Below, piece by piece: positions 1 to 12,669 of a DNA stretch of 64,000 nt (positions within the stretch are counted from its first letter, which is position 1; the number at the start of each line of letters is the position of its first letter). Position numbers and translations under genes: made by a program. Origin of the DNA: Centrapalus pauciflorus (taxonomy: Eukaryota > Streptophyta > Magnoliopsida > Asterales > Asteraceae); NCBI GenBank assembly GCA_020465985.1, contig JAANYP010003248.1, positions 253,001-317,000 on the forward strand, read 5' to 3'. A model generated the notes under the pieces. The model saw nothing but the letters and a program-made list of their open reading frames with translations, was not told where the DNA came from and made no database searches.

Positions 1-488
1 CGTCTGAGGATCATAAAGGATTCCCAAAAGAGTACACAGACTACGATGAGATCCTACCAAATGGGTTCCTAGAGCGTACAGCCGGAAAAGGCAAAGTGGT
101 CGGCTGGCTCCCACAGACGGAAGTGCTGGCTCATGTGGCAGTCGGTGGGTTCGTATCCCACTGTGGGTGGAACTCCGTACTAGAGAGCCTCTGGCACGGA
201 GTTCCAATTGCAACATGGCCAATGTATGCAGAGCAACAGCTAGATGCGCATCAGTTGGTTAAAGAACTGGGACTGGGTGTGGAGATCTCATTAGATTACA
301 ACCAGGTAAACAAGAATCAAGAATTGGTGTCAGCCGAAGTGATCGAGAAGGGAATACGAGAGGTGATGGACGGCAAGAGTGAGGTTCGAGCAAAGGTAAA
401 TGAGATGAAAGTTAAGAGTCGTTTGGCGCTGGAAGAAGGCGGTTCATCGTTGGCCAGTTTACGACAACTTGTGGCAGATCTAAACTAG
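1..488 (+). CDS. UDP-glycosyltransferase (UGT71-like), 3' part only
   Basis: The C-terminal about 160 residues of a family 1 plant glycosyltransferase, open from base 3 and cut by the window edge; the stop codon is TAG at 486-488. The PSPG box that binds the UDP-sugar runs from the Trp at about 105 to the Gln pair near 236, with the HCGWNS and ESLWHGVP cores. Its last residue is Gln, which in this family usually goes with UDP-glucose. These enzymes glucosylate small molecules such as flavonoids or hormones in the cytosol. The residues before the box (LPNGFLERTAGKGKVVGW) and the C-terminal EEGGSS resemble the UGT71 group, but the acceptor cannot be deduced because the N-terminal acceptor-binding half lies outside the window. 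No intron is seen in this part. Confidence 0.93.
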   Translation, partial: SEDHKGFPKEYTDYDEILPNGFLERTAGKGKVVGWLPQTEVLAHVAVGGFVSHCGWNSVLESLWHGVPIATWPMYAEQQLDAHQLVKELGLGVEISLDYNQVNKNQELVSAEVIEKGIREVMDGKSEVRAKVNEMKVKSRLALEEGGSSLASLRQLVADLN

Positions 489-899
489 CTCTGCCCACAA
501 TCACAAATAAAGAGAGCGATGGATGTAAACATAAAAACAAGAATGATGAGGCAATCACAAAGAGAAAGTATGAGTTTTTAATTGTGATTCAGTCATCAGC
601 ATGCAAGCAGATCTAAACATAAAAACAAGAATGCGTTGTTTTGGAGAAACATTAAAAGAAATTGTCTTAGGTTTTCTTGCCGATAAGAGCCCTGGTCTCT
701 CAAAAAATGGAGGAGAAAGAGGCAGGGCAAGCGGAGTTGGTGACTGTGTACTTAAAAATGTTAAGTTAGCTTTAGCCTTTTGGAGTTTTAGGGTTAAATG
801 TACTTTTTGAGAGACCGCATGTGAAATTGTCTTTGGATTTTACACGGGCTGCTGGTTAAATGTACTTTTCAAAAAAAAAAAAAAAGTGTACATGATTGC

Positions 900-939
<40 letters not shown>

Positions 940-3900
940 TCTATGTTTATGTTTGAAGGTATAATCAAATGTATTGGGTCTCATCTTTGGCTATGGTGGT
1001 GTTGAGGCGAAAATTTCATGTATGAGGGCAAACAAGTTTCATTGAACTGGTTTTATCAATTTGATTTCGATATGATAACTTTTCGAGTTCAAACTAATAA
1101 AATCAAATCCAATTTAGTTCTTATTCGACCATCAGAACTTAAAAAAAAAAAAACCAATTCAATAATGTTTAGTTTGATTTTAAAACTAAATCTGATTTCA
1201 AACCTACCAATTTCACTTAAATTAACCAAATTTCTTGTATTCAATAATATTAAACAAAGGAAAACATATTTAAACCAAGTTCTAATTATATCAACTAATA
1301 TTTTCAGTCTCAATTACGGATGACCAAAAATCGTACCGGAAATCCAAAAATCCATCATTTGCCTTATAACTGAATGATATATTTACTAAATTTTCATTAT
1401 GAATTTTAAACGTGTTTCAAAAAGAGTCGTCGAGTCATACAAAAGTTTATTGATGTTTTATACAAAGATAACATTTTAACAAGGGGAATACAAATTAGCA
1501 CTGGGAAGTATAATATTTTGATAGAAATAATATTTTAGAAGGTTTTTGATGTGTCATGAAAGTTCCATAAAAATCAACACCATTTAAAAGTTCGTTGCCA
1601 TGTTAGGCAATTTCTACATAAAAGGTTATCGTTTTGTACAAGAATTATCAAAACCCAGAATGTTACTTACATTCTTAAGTTCAAGAGCTTTAAAATTTCA
1701 TTCTTTACTAGTTGTGGGTGTAAAATGTTCAAAGATCAAAGCCAATAGCCCAATATTGGTTGCTATTATTAACAAATAAATTAAAAGGTTTAATACACTA
1801 ATAATGAGATAAAGTCTCATTTAGACATTACAGAGACATGTAAACCTACCATTCTTCCCTTATATTCTTCAAACTCTCAATTTCAAGTTGTAATCACCAA
1901 ATTAATGGTGGGTTTTTAAAGATTTTGTTTATCCAAGTGTTATCCTTGAGTTCTATAGTAAGATTAAAGTTTTGATAAGTTTGGTAAATTTTGGTACTCA
2001 GTTGTGATAGAATGATTCTTGTAATTGGTTTATGTTCATGAATTTAAGCCCATATAATGGACATAAACCTAAGAATTGAAGTGAGTTGGACTCAAGGTAT
2101 GAACATAATTGAAAGTGTGCATAAATGAGTTATACCTTGAGTTATAATTTCGGTCATATAATGGTCAAGTTTTGCCGCAAGGATGTTTAGCTGTCTATTA
2201 GAACTAATTGTTCTGTGTTTTGGTGCTTATCACAATTGTTTTCAGGTTGATTTCGATGTTGTTACTTGTTCGTTTTGTTTTGAACCAAATTCTTTGCCAT
2301 TTTTGAGCAAAATGACAGCAACAATATGTTGTTTTTGAAAAATCATATAAAATCAACGAGATCTTCATTTTTATAATCTTTATACCGTTGGAAAACTAGA
2401 AGAGTATATTTTATTTCATTTCCATAATTTAGAAGCTAAACTGATATAAAATATGATCAAAATGCCATTTTATACTTTAGCTTTGAAATGTTTAAACTCA
2501 TTTGCTTGTATAGTCATTATATAAATATATTGTAGGTATAAACATGATATAATTGTGATAATATCATTTTAGCGCTATGTTAAGCAAGATTTGAAGCCTT
2601 ATGACTTGATTCGTGACTCATAACAAAATAGTAATGCACTTGGGTCATTCCAATTTTGAATTGATGATCATGACTTGACCTAAAATTGTTTGACGTCACA
2701 TGACTCGTGAGTGATAGATTAACTTAATTTACTTTCATATATTAATTAAAACATGAATTGATCATTGAATACTTGTTGTATGATTGTGACTTGCATCATG
2801 AATCTTTACATTGTGACTATGCATCATGTATTATTTTGTAGAATTCCTTATATTATGCTTTGTACATGCTTCTTTATTATCATATCGTCATTTGGAATCC
2901 TGAATGGAAATTTAATTGGTCCGTTAGTCACGTGCATCTAGATTTGAGTATCTCATGAATGCACACACTGTTGTAGCTTTCGTGAGGCTGCAACGGGAGT
3001 ATGAACGATTTTCATCATCTGACAACAGAAATATGTTTCAATATGATCGAATGAACTTGAATTGATCTCAAATGAATACTTTGTCATGTATATGAACCGT
3101 ATACTGTTAATCTTGAACTCACTAATATATATTTATATGTTAGGTTGACATATATTTCAAGTAAAAAGGAAAAAGAAGTAGAAAGATCATCAAGTAATGC
3201 TTGACTGTTTATTTAGAAGTGCAAGACCAGTGGTATATGTAGTTTTCAAACGATGCTAGCTGGGTTATTAGTTTAGTTGTCATCTATAAAATTATACTGA
3301 CCCAATGACTTGTTAATGTTTTGTTTGTATCGCAGGTTTATAGTTAGTAAAGTACATGTTTTGTAAGTGAAATATTATGAAATGAAAATGAATGAGTTTT
3401 TGAATACTTTTTAGAGTTATTACTCATGTGAAATTACAAGTTGTTTCAGGCTCTAGTATAATAGTCAATATACATATATTTATAACCTAGAACTTTACAA
3501 TATCAATCAAACATAAGATAATCAATTAACATAATAACAACACAACTTTATTCTTTCTATACTTTTTTTTTCCCAATAATTTCACGAGACAAACCGACAA
3601 AGGAATAAAATATTAAAATAGAAACTAATATAAGTTATTTGTATTTTTTTTAGTGGGGGAATAGATCCCCACACTATACATAAGGTCTATCTGACAAAAA
3701 CTAGTTGGAACTTTTATTAATAGACATGTTTGGTAAACTAGCTGAGTTGAAGTTAAAAAATATAAATTGATTTAAAGTATGTATATGGATAAATAAATCA
3801 AATTAGAATCATAACTAACTACAAGGTAATTCTAAAAGTCACTTGAAGTAATTTATGGTTTTATTAAGCTTCAAGGGGAAAAAAAAAAAGACAATCCAAA

Positions 3901-4525
3901 TGAAGCTTATTAATAAAAAGTAACCAGAACTTTTAAAACTTCTAAACTTAAGTATCCATAATCTCTCATAAGTTATGCGTCAAATAAACCCTAATATAAT
4001 TTCTGATTTTCTTCTATACTGGTTTGGTGGTCTTTGATGGACTCGTGGACAGTTTTTGCATGTCACAAAATGGTTTAATATTAAGGAAGGAGCATACCCT
4101 GGGCCTGGGTATGTAAAACTGGAGACTGAAATTGAATCGATACTTTAATACTTTATCAATTAGATTTTCGATTTTGAATTTTTTAAAATACTTTTTTGGC
4201 TTTATTTTTGGTTTTTTAATCTTATATTGTTAAAGCCGGTGAAGGAAAGCGATTACTGTCTCTTCATTGTGAGTTATGAAGATAGTTAATTACTTCATGT
4301 TATTTTTTCCATAGAAATTCTCAAGTTAAAATTTTTTTTTGGTTTAGTAAAATTTGGACATTAGAACTCGGTCTTTAAGCTTTTAAAAACTCGGTTTACA
4401 AATTATAACCGGGCTCTAATAGTCAAATTTCACAAAACTAAAACTTAAAAAATTTTCTGGAAAAAAATAACATCAAGGAACGAAAACGTAAAATTCATAA
4501 CAAGGTTTTGTTAAATCTATCTCTA
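489..4525. other. Intergenic region, no gene seen
   Basis: This holds the 3' flank of the glycosyltransferase gene followed by AT-rich DNA. A 20-nt word (taaacataaaaacaagaatg) occurs twice, near 526 and 613, a small local duplication. A (TTA)n microsatellite lies at about 902-939. A stretch at about 3710-3990 starts tgtttggtaaactagctg and ends in tcaaataaaccctaa. It looks like a decayed hAT-type MITE related to the sequences near 59.95 and 60.4 kb, but I could not define its ends. I see no coding exon or RNA gene. Confidence 0.6.
902..939. repeat. (TTA)n microsatellite
   Basis: An uninterrupted TTA/ATT trinucleotide run downstream of the glycosyltransferase gene, preceded by a poly-A tract at about 871-885. 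Confidence 0.9.
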
Positions 4526-4821
4526 TCTATACTATTAAAAGAGTAACTAAATGGCACATGTCATGCTCTCACTGAATTTGCCACATGGCATGCTCTCATT
4601 GAATTTGCCACATGTCGCTCTCTCCTTTTGCCACGTCATTTACTGATTTTATATTTAAATTTTAAAGCAAATCAAATCTATATAAATCTAATATGGATTA
4701 ATTTAATAACTAACTAACTAAAACTAAGCAAATTTTAATATTCATATAATTATTATATTATACATACATATAAATATCAATTTCTAAAATTAACCCATGT
4801 ATTACATGAGTAATAACCTAG
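4526..4821 (+). mobile_element. Non-autonomous Helitron
   Basis: A 296-bp element with Helitron signatures. It begins TCTATACTATTAAAAGAG and ends in CTAG. Just inside the 3' end is a short hairpin (CATG stem around a TAT loop), followed by AATAACCTAG. It sits between A and T, the usual Helitron target, and has no target duplication. The ends match the element at 19300-19697 on the other strand. It carries no coding capacity. Confidence 0.75.
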
Positions 4822-5226
4822 TTGTTATAATAAAAAAATTTGCATGATTTGTATACCCTTAACAAAACTTATATGTTACACGTGATTAATAAGATGGCTT
4901 TAGAGAGAGGGAGAGAGGAGCCCCGGTCATTTCGTTTCCAAGACATTCGGATCTATTTTCAGTTACAGTTACACCCATTTCGGATCACTCTTCTCTCCAC
5001 ACTCTGGTTTTCTCCAGCTCAACCCGACCCATCCTAACTTTTTACCATTTCCATTTTCCAACAGTCGCTGAAACTTCTTCTTTCTTCCTCATTTCTTTTT
5101 CAATTTCTCGACCTCTATGTATACGCTATGTTTGCCGAAGAAGAAACTACCACTGTTGATTTTGAGATTTAATGATTTTCGGTAACTGGTACGTTCATCG
5201 TCTGGATTCTCAATCACTGACAGGAG
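4822..5226 (+). promoter_or_regulatory. Promoter and 5' leader of the Ca2+-ATPase gene
   Basis: This 400-bp interval between the Helitron and the first ATPase codon becomes pyrimidine-rich from about 4985, as plant 5' leaders often do. The transcription start cannot be placed from sequence. A purine run (gagagagggagagag) lies near 4902-4917. The Helitron sits just upstream, so its insertion may have shaped the promoter; that is inference. Confidence 0.45.
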
Positions 5227-8200
5227 ATGGAGACTTATTTGAATGATAATTTTGGGGGAGTGAAATCTAAGCATTCATCGGTGGAGACGTTGAGGAATTG
5301 GAGGACTCTGTGTGGTGTTGTCAAGAACCCTAAACGACGGTTTCGTTTCACTGCCAACATCGTCAAACGCAATGAGGCTGCCGCCATGCGCCGTTCCAAT
5401 CAGGTCAGGCATCCTTCATTTTTAGTATACATCTATCACAAACGCAAACACATGCTCACTGTTTAATTCTGCATAAAACATAGCTCTTGCCTATGATTTT
5501 GGACATATATGTGATGCATGAGAGTCGTTTTCCATTGTGAATTATGAAGACAGTTGCTCATATATCTGCGGATGAAGGAAATGGATTACTGTCTCTGCAC
5601 TGAAAATCGTAATTTGCAAACGCATGCATCGTGATGTGAAGTAAGACGAGACTGTCTTCAGTTGACTTTATTCAGGAATATACTGTGCTGTACATACGTT
5701 CTATATATATCATAGAAAGATAGAAGCCTAAATAAGGCAAACCATATGTTAATTTGACGACAGCATTTGATGTGAACTCCTTTGGGCTATGTTTGCTGGA
5801 TTGATAATATTTCATGAAAATTTCACTTCTATTTTTCACACCGGATAAAAGGTTATATACATCCATCTACGGGTAAAACCATAAACTGAATGATAGCTCA
5901 TTGCATTAGCTGCCTTTTTTGACAAAGATTGTATGAGTTCTTAGTTCAATAGCAACTGATATTCGCAAATTACATGGTTTCAACCCAGTAGGTACACACT
6001 TAGACTTACCAATCAAACCTTGAATGATTTCAGGAGAAGTTAAGGGTGGCGGTTTTGGTATCCAAGGCTGCCTTTCAGTTTTTACAGGGTGGGTTCTTAG
6101 TATTGATTTATATGTGCTGTATTCTTTATTTCTTTCATTTATAATGTCATTTCTTCTTATTGACACTTATTTTCATCATGTAATGAGCACAGGGGTGCAA
6201 CCAGACGACTACACAGTACCTGAGGAAGTTAAAGCAGCTGGGTTTGAAATCTGTGCTGATGAAGTAGGTTCCATTGTTGAAGGACATGATCCCAAAAAGC
6301 TAAAATTTCACGGTGGAGTAGAAGGTATTGCCACGAAGCTTAAGACATCTACAACCAATGGACTTGCTACTGATAACAGAGGACTGCTTCGCAGACAGGA
6401 ACATTTTGGAATTAATAAATTCACTGAGGCAGCACAACGGAGCTTTTGGGTCTTTGTTTGGGAAGCTCTTCAAGATATGACCTTGATGGTACTTGCTGTA
6501 TGTGCCTTTGTCTCGTTGATTGTTGGCATAGCAACAGAAGGCTGGCCTAAGGGAGCTCATGATGGGCTTGGAATCGTGGCGAGTATATTGTTGGTAGTTT
6601 TTGTAACAGCAACAAGCGATTACCGTCAATCTTTACAGTTCAAGGACTTGGACAAAGAGAAGAAAAAAATATCTATTCAAGTTACCAGGAATGGGTACAG
6701 GCAAAAGTTATCAATATATGAGTTACTGCCTGGTGATATTGTACATCTAGCTATAGGAGATCAAGTCCCTGCAGATGGTCTTTTCCTTTCTGGGTTTGCA
6801 GTCTCCATTGATGAATCCAGTTTGACAGGAGAAAGCGAGCCAATAATGGTTAGTGCTGATAATCCTTATATGTTGTCTGGAACCAAGGTCCAAGATGGTT
6901 CATGCAAAATGTTGGTTACAACGGTAGGGATGAGAACCCAGTGGGGAAAATTGATGGCAACTCTTAGTGAAGGGGGAGATGATGAAACCCCGTTGCAGGT
7001 TAAGCTAAATGGAGTTGCAACTATCATTGGAAAGATAGGTCTTTTCTTTGCCATAGTGACTTTTGCAGTTCTGGTGCAAAAATTGATTACTCATAAAATC
7101 ATAGAAGGTCGGCACTGGAGCTGGTCTGGTGATGATGCCTTAGAACTGTTGGAATACTTTGCTATTGCCGTTACCATTGTAGTCGTTGCAGTTCCAGAGG
7201 GATTGCCTTTGGCTGTCACATTGAGCCTTGCATTTGCCATGAAAAAGATGATGAACGACAAAGCACTTGTCCGCCATCTTGCAGCCTGTGAGACTATGGG
7301 ATCTGCAACAAGTATATGCAGCGATAAAACCGGGACACTAACTACCAACCACATGACTGTAGTGAAAGCTTGCATTTGTATGCAAGTCTTGGACTTGAGC
7401 AAACAAGTCACCTCTGAGATTCCAAAAAATGCTTTAAAGCTTCTTTTACAATCAATATTCACCAACACAGGGGGAGATGTTGTGATTAACCAACGTGGGA
7501 CACGTGAGATCTTGGGAACCCCGACAGAGACGGCCATACTAGAGTTTGGATTGTCACTTGGTGGTGATTTCCAGTCTGAGCGCCAAGCATCTAAAGTTCT
7601 CAGAGTTGAGCCGTTCAACTCTACGAAGAAGAGAATGGGAGTGGTGCTGGAACTCCCAGAGGGAGTTATAAGAGCTCATTGTAAAGGTGCTTCGGAGATA
7701 ATCTTGGCTGCTTGTGACAAGATGATCAATGCAAATGGTGAAGTTGTATCTCTTGATGAGTCATCCCTTAACCATCTGAAGGGTACAATTGACAAATTTG
7801 CTGGTGAAGCGCTTCGAACTCTATGTCTTGCCTATATAGACCTCCAAAGCGGTGCTTCTGCTGAAACTTCTATTCCAGCTTCTGGATACACCTGTATCGG
7901 AATTGTGGGTATCAAAGATCCTGTGAGGCCAGGTGTCAAGGAGTCGGTAGCTCTTTGTCGGGCAGCTGGTATAACTGTACGTATGGTTACCGGAGACAAC
8001 ATAAACACTGCAAAGGCAATAGCTAGGGAATGTGGAATACTCACGGATGATGGTATTGCAATAGAAGGTCCAGATTTCCGTGAAAAGACTCTAAACGAGT
8101 TGTACCACCTAATTCCGAAGATTCAAGTACATCTCTATTTTCATACATGTGTGCTCACACAGACAGTGATAATGAAATTATGTGATACTCAACCAATTAT

Positions 8201-9426
8201 CTTGCTTCATTTAGGTGATGGCTCGATCATCTCCTTTGGATAAGCATACACTGGTGAAGCACTTGCGAACAACATTTGGTGAGGTTGTGGCAGTTACTGG
8301 TGATGGAACCAATGATGCCCCAGCACTTCATGAAGCAGATATTGGGCTGGCAATGGGCATTGCTGGGACTGAGGTGTGCAAATAGATCTTCATCGCTTAA
8401 TTAATGAAATTTATACCAGATGGATGTAAAGATCTATTCAAGGAAGCAATTTGTGTTTTGACACCCACTCTTCTTAATTTTAGGTAGCCAAAGAGAGTGC
8501 GGATGTTATCATTCTAGATGACAATTTTTCCACAATCGTGACTGTTGCCAAGTGGGGACGATCCGTTTACATTAATATTCAAAAGTTCGTTCAATTTCAG
8601 CTGACAGTCAATGTTGTTGCTTTGATAGTCAACTTCACTTCAGCTTGTTTGACCGGTACTACTCTTTATTGAAAATCTTCTTCCGTAGCTACTACCATCA
8701 ATTATCATGTGGTCTTTCTTACTAATTCTTTGTCCATACTGCATAATTGCTGCTTAAGGAAGTGCTCCCCTTACTGCTGTACAACTCTTATGGGTCAACA
8801 TGATCATGGATACATTGGGAGCCCTAGCACTAGCAACTGAACCTCCAAATGATGAGTTAATGAAGAGACCACCAGTTGGAAGAAGGGGAAATTTTATCAG
8901 CAATGTTATGTGGCGGAATATATTGGGGCAGTCTATATACCAATTCACAGTGATATGGCAACTTCAGTCAAAAGGAAAATCGTTTTTTGGTCTTCATGGA
9001 GATGATTCTGATTTGATCCTTAACACCCTCATTTTCAATGCCTTTGTCTTCTGCCAGGTACATACTTTCTAAATTTCTCATGAAATATTACCTGTCACCC
9101 CTATTTTTGTGCTTTTGAAGAGACTAAACATAAAGTTGTCTGCATATCATGATCAAATTCACAAATTGAACTTCTAATGTCTGCAGCTTTTTAATGAGAT
9201 AAACTCTAGAGAAATGGAGAAAGAAGATGTTGGAGATGGAATATGGGACAACAACGTGTTTGTAAGCGTCATCTCAGCAACATTTGTTTTCCAGGTGATA
9301 ATAGTCGAATACCTGGGCACCTTTGCAAATACATCACCACTAACAATCATGCAATGGTTCTTTAGCATTTTTATCGGTTTTTTAAGTATGCCGATTGCCG
9401 TCTACTTGAAGAGGATCCCTGTTTGA
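5227..9426 (+). CDS. ACA2-like: Autoinhibited P-type IIB Ca2+-ATPase, ACA1/ACA2-like
   Basis: A complete calcium pump that uses ATP to move Ca2+ out of the cytosol; ACA1/2-clade pumps are reported in ER or plastid envelope membranes. Exons: 5227-5403, 6034-6088, 6193-8126, 8215-8373, 8484-8655, 8759-9057 and 9187-9426. The joined frame is 3036 nt, about 1011 residues, against about 1014 for Arabidopsis ACA2. Exon 1 encodes the N-terminal autoinhibitory and calmodulin-binding region (WRTLCGVVKNPKRRFRFTAN). Exon 2 (EKLRVAVLVSKAAFQF) is only 55 bp and lies in a different frame from the large ORF around it, so naive ORF calling misses it. Visible motifs are TGES (about residue 290), PEGLP, the phosphorylation site DKTGTLT (Asp about 455) and GDGTND (about 750). 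No break or missing catalytic residue was seen, so calmodulin-activated regulation is expected. Confidence 0.96.
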
Positions 9427-10737
9427 GCTCACATGATACAAAGCTGGTTAGAAACTCAAGTAGGTTTAGATTGTTTAGAAGGTTATGTCAACCAAACCAT
9501 TACTTAGGGTACTGTGATGTGCATTCCTGAACAGGTAGGACTTGATCTTTTAGTTTTTTCATCAAGTTTTCAGTGTTCTCTTGTATCTGTGAGATCAAAA
9601 GATTTCATTTTTATCTTAGTTTTGGGAATGGAGTTAAAAATAGGGTTAGGGTAGTGTGGGATTAACTCAAGAGAATGTGCATTTTAAGCATCTGATGATG
9701 AGTTTGTTTTTGTACAAGAAAGTGGTTTAGTTGTGTAGTTGATTATTTTACTAAGAGTAGTGAGTGCCATGTGAGTTTTACCTTGTGAAGAAATGTAAAG
9801 TTGTTAACTTTTCTAGATCCAATCCTACTTTGAGTATTACTGTTTTCTTGTTTGTGGTACTTAGATATCTCTTGAGATTCAAATTAGCCTTGGTACAAGG
9901 CATCAAGAACGCACAAAGAAAAGAGGGTTGTTTTTGGAAATTTTGTTCAATGAAACTACATATACAATGACAGTTTTATGTCCTAGCAGCATTTAACCTT
10001 AAGCTAGGACCAAAAGCACAACTTGTAACAAGCAAAAGGTTCAATTATTTATACGTTTAGTCTTGTTTTTGGTCATCTTTACATCAAATGATTAGGACCC
10101 ACGTTAGCTATTGCCAACAGTAAAAGAGGGGAATCCCACTTACCATTAAGAGAGACTCGATCAATTTTCAAACAAACCCAAACTCATTTCACCTTTCATA
10201 GTCCATTATTTGATGATTCCTGTCCACCCACCAAGAAATGCATCTAATCAAATCATATCAAATCAAATAATGACTCCATTCCACATTCCCAAAACCTCCT
10301 TCTCATGGCTTTCAGCCTTTTGAAAGTCAGCATCCCAAGGGTAAGGGTTCCTTCACAATGACATATACACAGAAATAGTACAATCTTTGTCCAGAACTAA
10401 AGCTTAAAAGGGTAGTGAAAAAGACAATTGAATTCAAGAAAAAGTAAACAAAAAACTCCCCCATTTAACAATCTTTAGTAGACATCTCTTTGGCCCCCTT
10501 TTCACTGTATGTTAAAACTTTACCATCCATCCTCCTTTAATGAAACCCCACACCCATCTTCACTACTTACCACTAGCAGAGCTTTCTCATGGGCATTTTC
10601 ACATTCAAATCCCTTATGGTACCTTTCAAATCATACCATATGTTGGTATATTAGTATTCCCAAAACCCAATCTTATTCAGTCAAGATCACCCTCCAATCC
10701 AATCAACGAATGCATATCTTGTCTAAACGAAATGCTA
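9427..10737. other. Intergenic region between convergent ATPase and cyclin genes
   Basis: The 3' flanks of two genes facing each other. The ATPase 3' untranslated region probably occupies the first few hundred bases. The plus-strand ORFs at 10509-10824 overlap the cyclin last exon or its 3' flank and are not genes. No repeat with definable ends was seen. Confidence 0.6.
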
Positions 10738-12261
10738 CTACAATCGCCTACTAATCTTCTGCAACGGGCAACTTTGTTCGAACCCATTGTAGGTAAGCTT
10801 CCTCTTGATGCCGATGGCCGATGAAGGGTTCCAACGATTTCTCAATAAACCAAAAGAAGTCATCGGTTCAGGGGTGTTGTTCTTTTTTGTTTCAATCCCC
10901 TTCAAAAGATTGTAACAATTATATATACATTCCTGCTTGTAATTTACGATGAGTAAAATGTCAGGTTAAACCAAGGGTAATTAACGTTGGACTATATAAA
11001 AAGTTAAAAACACTTACTTTTTCAATAGAGTGAAGTGATGACACAACACCAATCTTGAACTCCATTGTGTTTCTTGTTAATTGATCATCACAAGCTAATA
11101 ACACAGCTGCTACAGCGACAACCGATGGCCTATGATCCATCAAATTAACCTCTGTGAAAACAAAACAACACAAATTCAAGACACTAAAAAAAACCTGAAT
11201 CATATCAAATCAATGCTTAAAGATTGAAACTTAAAATGTACCTTTGGAGAAATCATGAATGACTCCAATGGCTTTCGACACTAGGAACTCATTACAGTCA
11301 CATTCATCAGAAATCTTGGAGAAAAAATGGTGAAGATAAGCAAATGGAGTGACACAACACATTTTCCATTCCAATGTCGTCAAAACCATCAACTCCATTC
11401 TTTGAATGACACTGCTTTCAAAGTTGTACCCTTGTGCTTTGTAATGAGACAGTGATGGCACAATTTGTTCTTCCATCTTAGCAGCCAAAGATAAGCATGC
11501 AATGCACAGCAATTGAACAGCCCATTCTTGACCATTCTATTGACATTATCAATTCATAATCACTAATTAACCCCCAACAATACATCCCTTATCCGTTCTA
11601 ATGCTTTTAACTTTAAAGTCAAACAAACCATATTCAGTCTGAAAATCAATAGAAAATGATTTTGGTATTTTGGAACGGATAGACGTCTACTGTCTACATC
11701 ACATATAAGATAGATTACTATGAGCAATAATAAGAAAGGGGGGTTTACAAATTACAATCAATTGAGGAAATACAAGTTTGACTCTAAAAAGTCTAATTGT
11801 GTTCTTAATCATATACTAATACACAAGACTTACATCGATAAGTCGCCTGGAATTGAATCGATCAAAGTATGTCAAAGAGAGATAAGCTGTACGAAAATGA
11901 AACCCCAAAATTTCCCTAGTCTGCATCAAATTGAAAATAAATAATAAAAATAAAGTCGACATCGACAACAAACAAAGAGTATAATTAATAGTAATACACA
12001 ATAACAATTAAATAAACGTACACTGAAAATCCAATTAATGGCATCTAATCGAGCACATTTGAACCAGTTTCTACTATTGTCATCATCGCAAACACAAACA
12101 CAACCATAATCATTTGATTCGGATTCTTTTAGGATTAAGGATCGTATATATTGATCATCTTCTGATCTAGGTAGTGAAGCCTTTAGTTTGACTTCTTTCA
12201 AAGAGGATCCATCTTCTTCACAAAAGAGACTTGGTAGAGAAAATGTAGTGTCGGAATCCAT
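10738..12261 (-). CDS. CYCD5: D-type cyclin, CYCD5-like
   Basis: A regulatory partner of CDKA that phosphorylates retinoblastoma-related protein at G1/S. Exons in transcript order: 12261-12022, 11920-11834, 11536-11242, 11151-11018 and 10932-10738. All splice sites are GT-AG and frame is kept, giving about 316 residues, normal for the family. The RBR-binding LxCxE motif is at residues 12-16 (LFCEE). The cyclin box runs from ARLDAINWIF through TAYLSLTYFDRF and ACLSLAAKMEE. The C-terminal domain includes HRPSVVAVAAVL and ends with a tail containing KRKLTYN and CPLQKI. The CYCD5 assignment rests on recalled similarity to CYCD5;1 and on the ATPase gene next door, as in Arabidopsis. An in-frame ATG 42 nt upstream (12303) is possible, but the MDSDTT start fits the family better. 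Confidence 0.93.
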
Positions 12262-12282
12262 ATGGATGGAAGGAAAGAAAAT

Positions 12283-12308
12283 CAAAATCAAAATCAAAAT
12301 CAAAATCG
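12283..12308. repeat. AAAATC-type hexanucleotide repeat in the cyclin leader
   Basis: Four to five copies of the unit aaaatc (plus-strand reading) just upstream of the cyclin start. Read on the minus strand in frame, they give an Ile/Leu run joined to the cyclin ORF from the ATG at 12303. Confidence 0.8.
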
Positions 12309-12366
12309 AAGAAGGTTTTTGGTAAAAAAATTGTTGGTTGGATTGAGGAAATCTAGAGGTAGAAAA

Positions 12367-12437
12367 GGCGCGAAATGAGGGGAGATGGTGAGTAGCAGCG
12401 ATTTCGGTGCCGCCAAATTTTGGCGATGAGATATATA
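12367..12437 (-). promoter_or_regulatory. Putative CYCD5 promoter with E2F-type sites
   Basis: On the minus strand, reading toward the cyclin gene, there is a TATA-like TATATAT at about 12437-12431. Next comes a perfect 15-bp palindrome (CGCCAAATTTTGGCG, 12411-12425) that contains TTTGGCGG on the minus strand, then TTTCGCGCC at 12375-12367. TTTCGCGCC is a textbook E2F/DP site and TTTGGCGG fits the looser WTTSSCSS consensus. The first lies about 106 bp before the chosen ATG, so it may fall in the 5' leader. Motif presence is seen directly; function is inferred. Confidence 0.55.
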
Positions 12438-12470
12438 GAAGTAGAAGTAGAAGTAGAAGTAGAAGTAGTG
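12436..12470. repeat. (GAAGTA)n hexanucleotide microsatellite
   Basis: About five tandem copies of gaagta immediately upstream of the TATA-like sequence of the cyclin gene. Length variation here would move any upstream elements relative to the core promoter. Confidence 0.9.
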
Positions 12471-12669
12471 GAGGGACTACTGGACTCGTGGGGAAGTTTC
12501 ATTAGCAGTTTTATCTTTTTCTTTGTTTTTTTCTTAGACACGCCTTAACTAGCAACTAACTTTTATTATTTTTCACTTTTACACGCTAATTCTTTTAAAC
12601 ATCATTTTTGCGTTCGTTACTTAGCTTTTAAACATGTTTCATCGGTTAACAAACAAGTAAACTTAGTTT

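Noticed and set aside
6024..6192. N-terminal part of the long plus-strand ORF as the Ca2+-ATPase start
   Set aside because: The frame there is intronic; the true reading joins 6034-6088 in another frame to 5227-5403 and 6193 onward, restoring the ACA N-terminus.
6300..8044. Minus-strand ORFs of up to 175 residues across the Ca2+-ATPase
   Set aside because: They lie opposite the large coding exon of the pump and show no domain of their own.
10509..10824. Two plus-strand ORFs of 81 and 94 residues
   Set aside because: They overlap the last cyclin exon and its 3' flank on the other strand.
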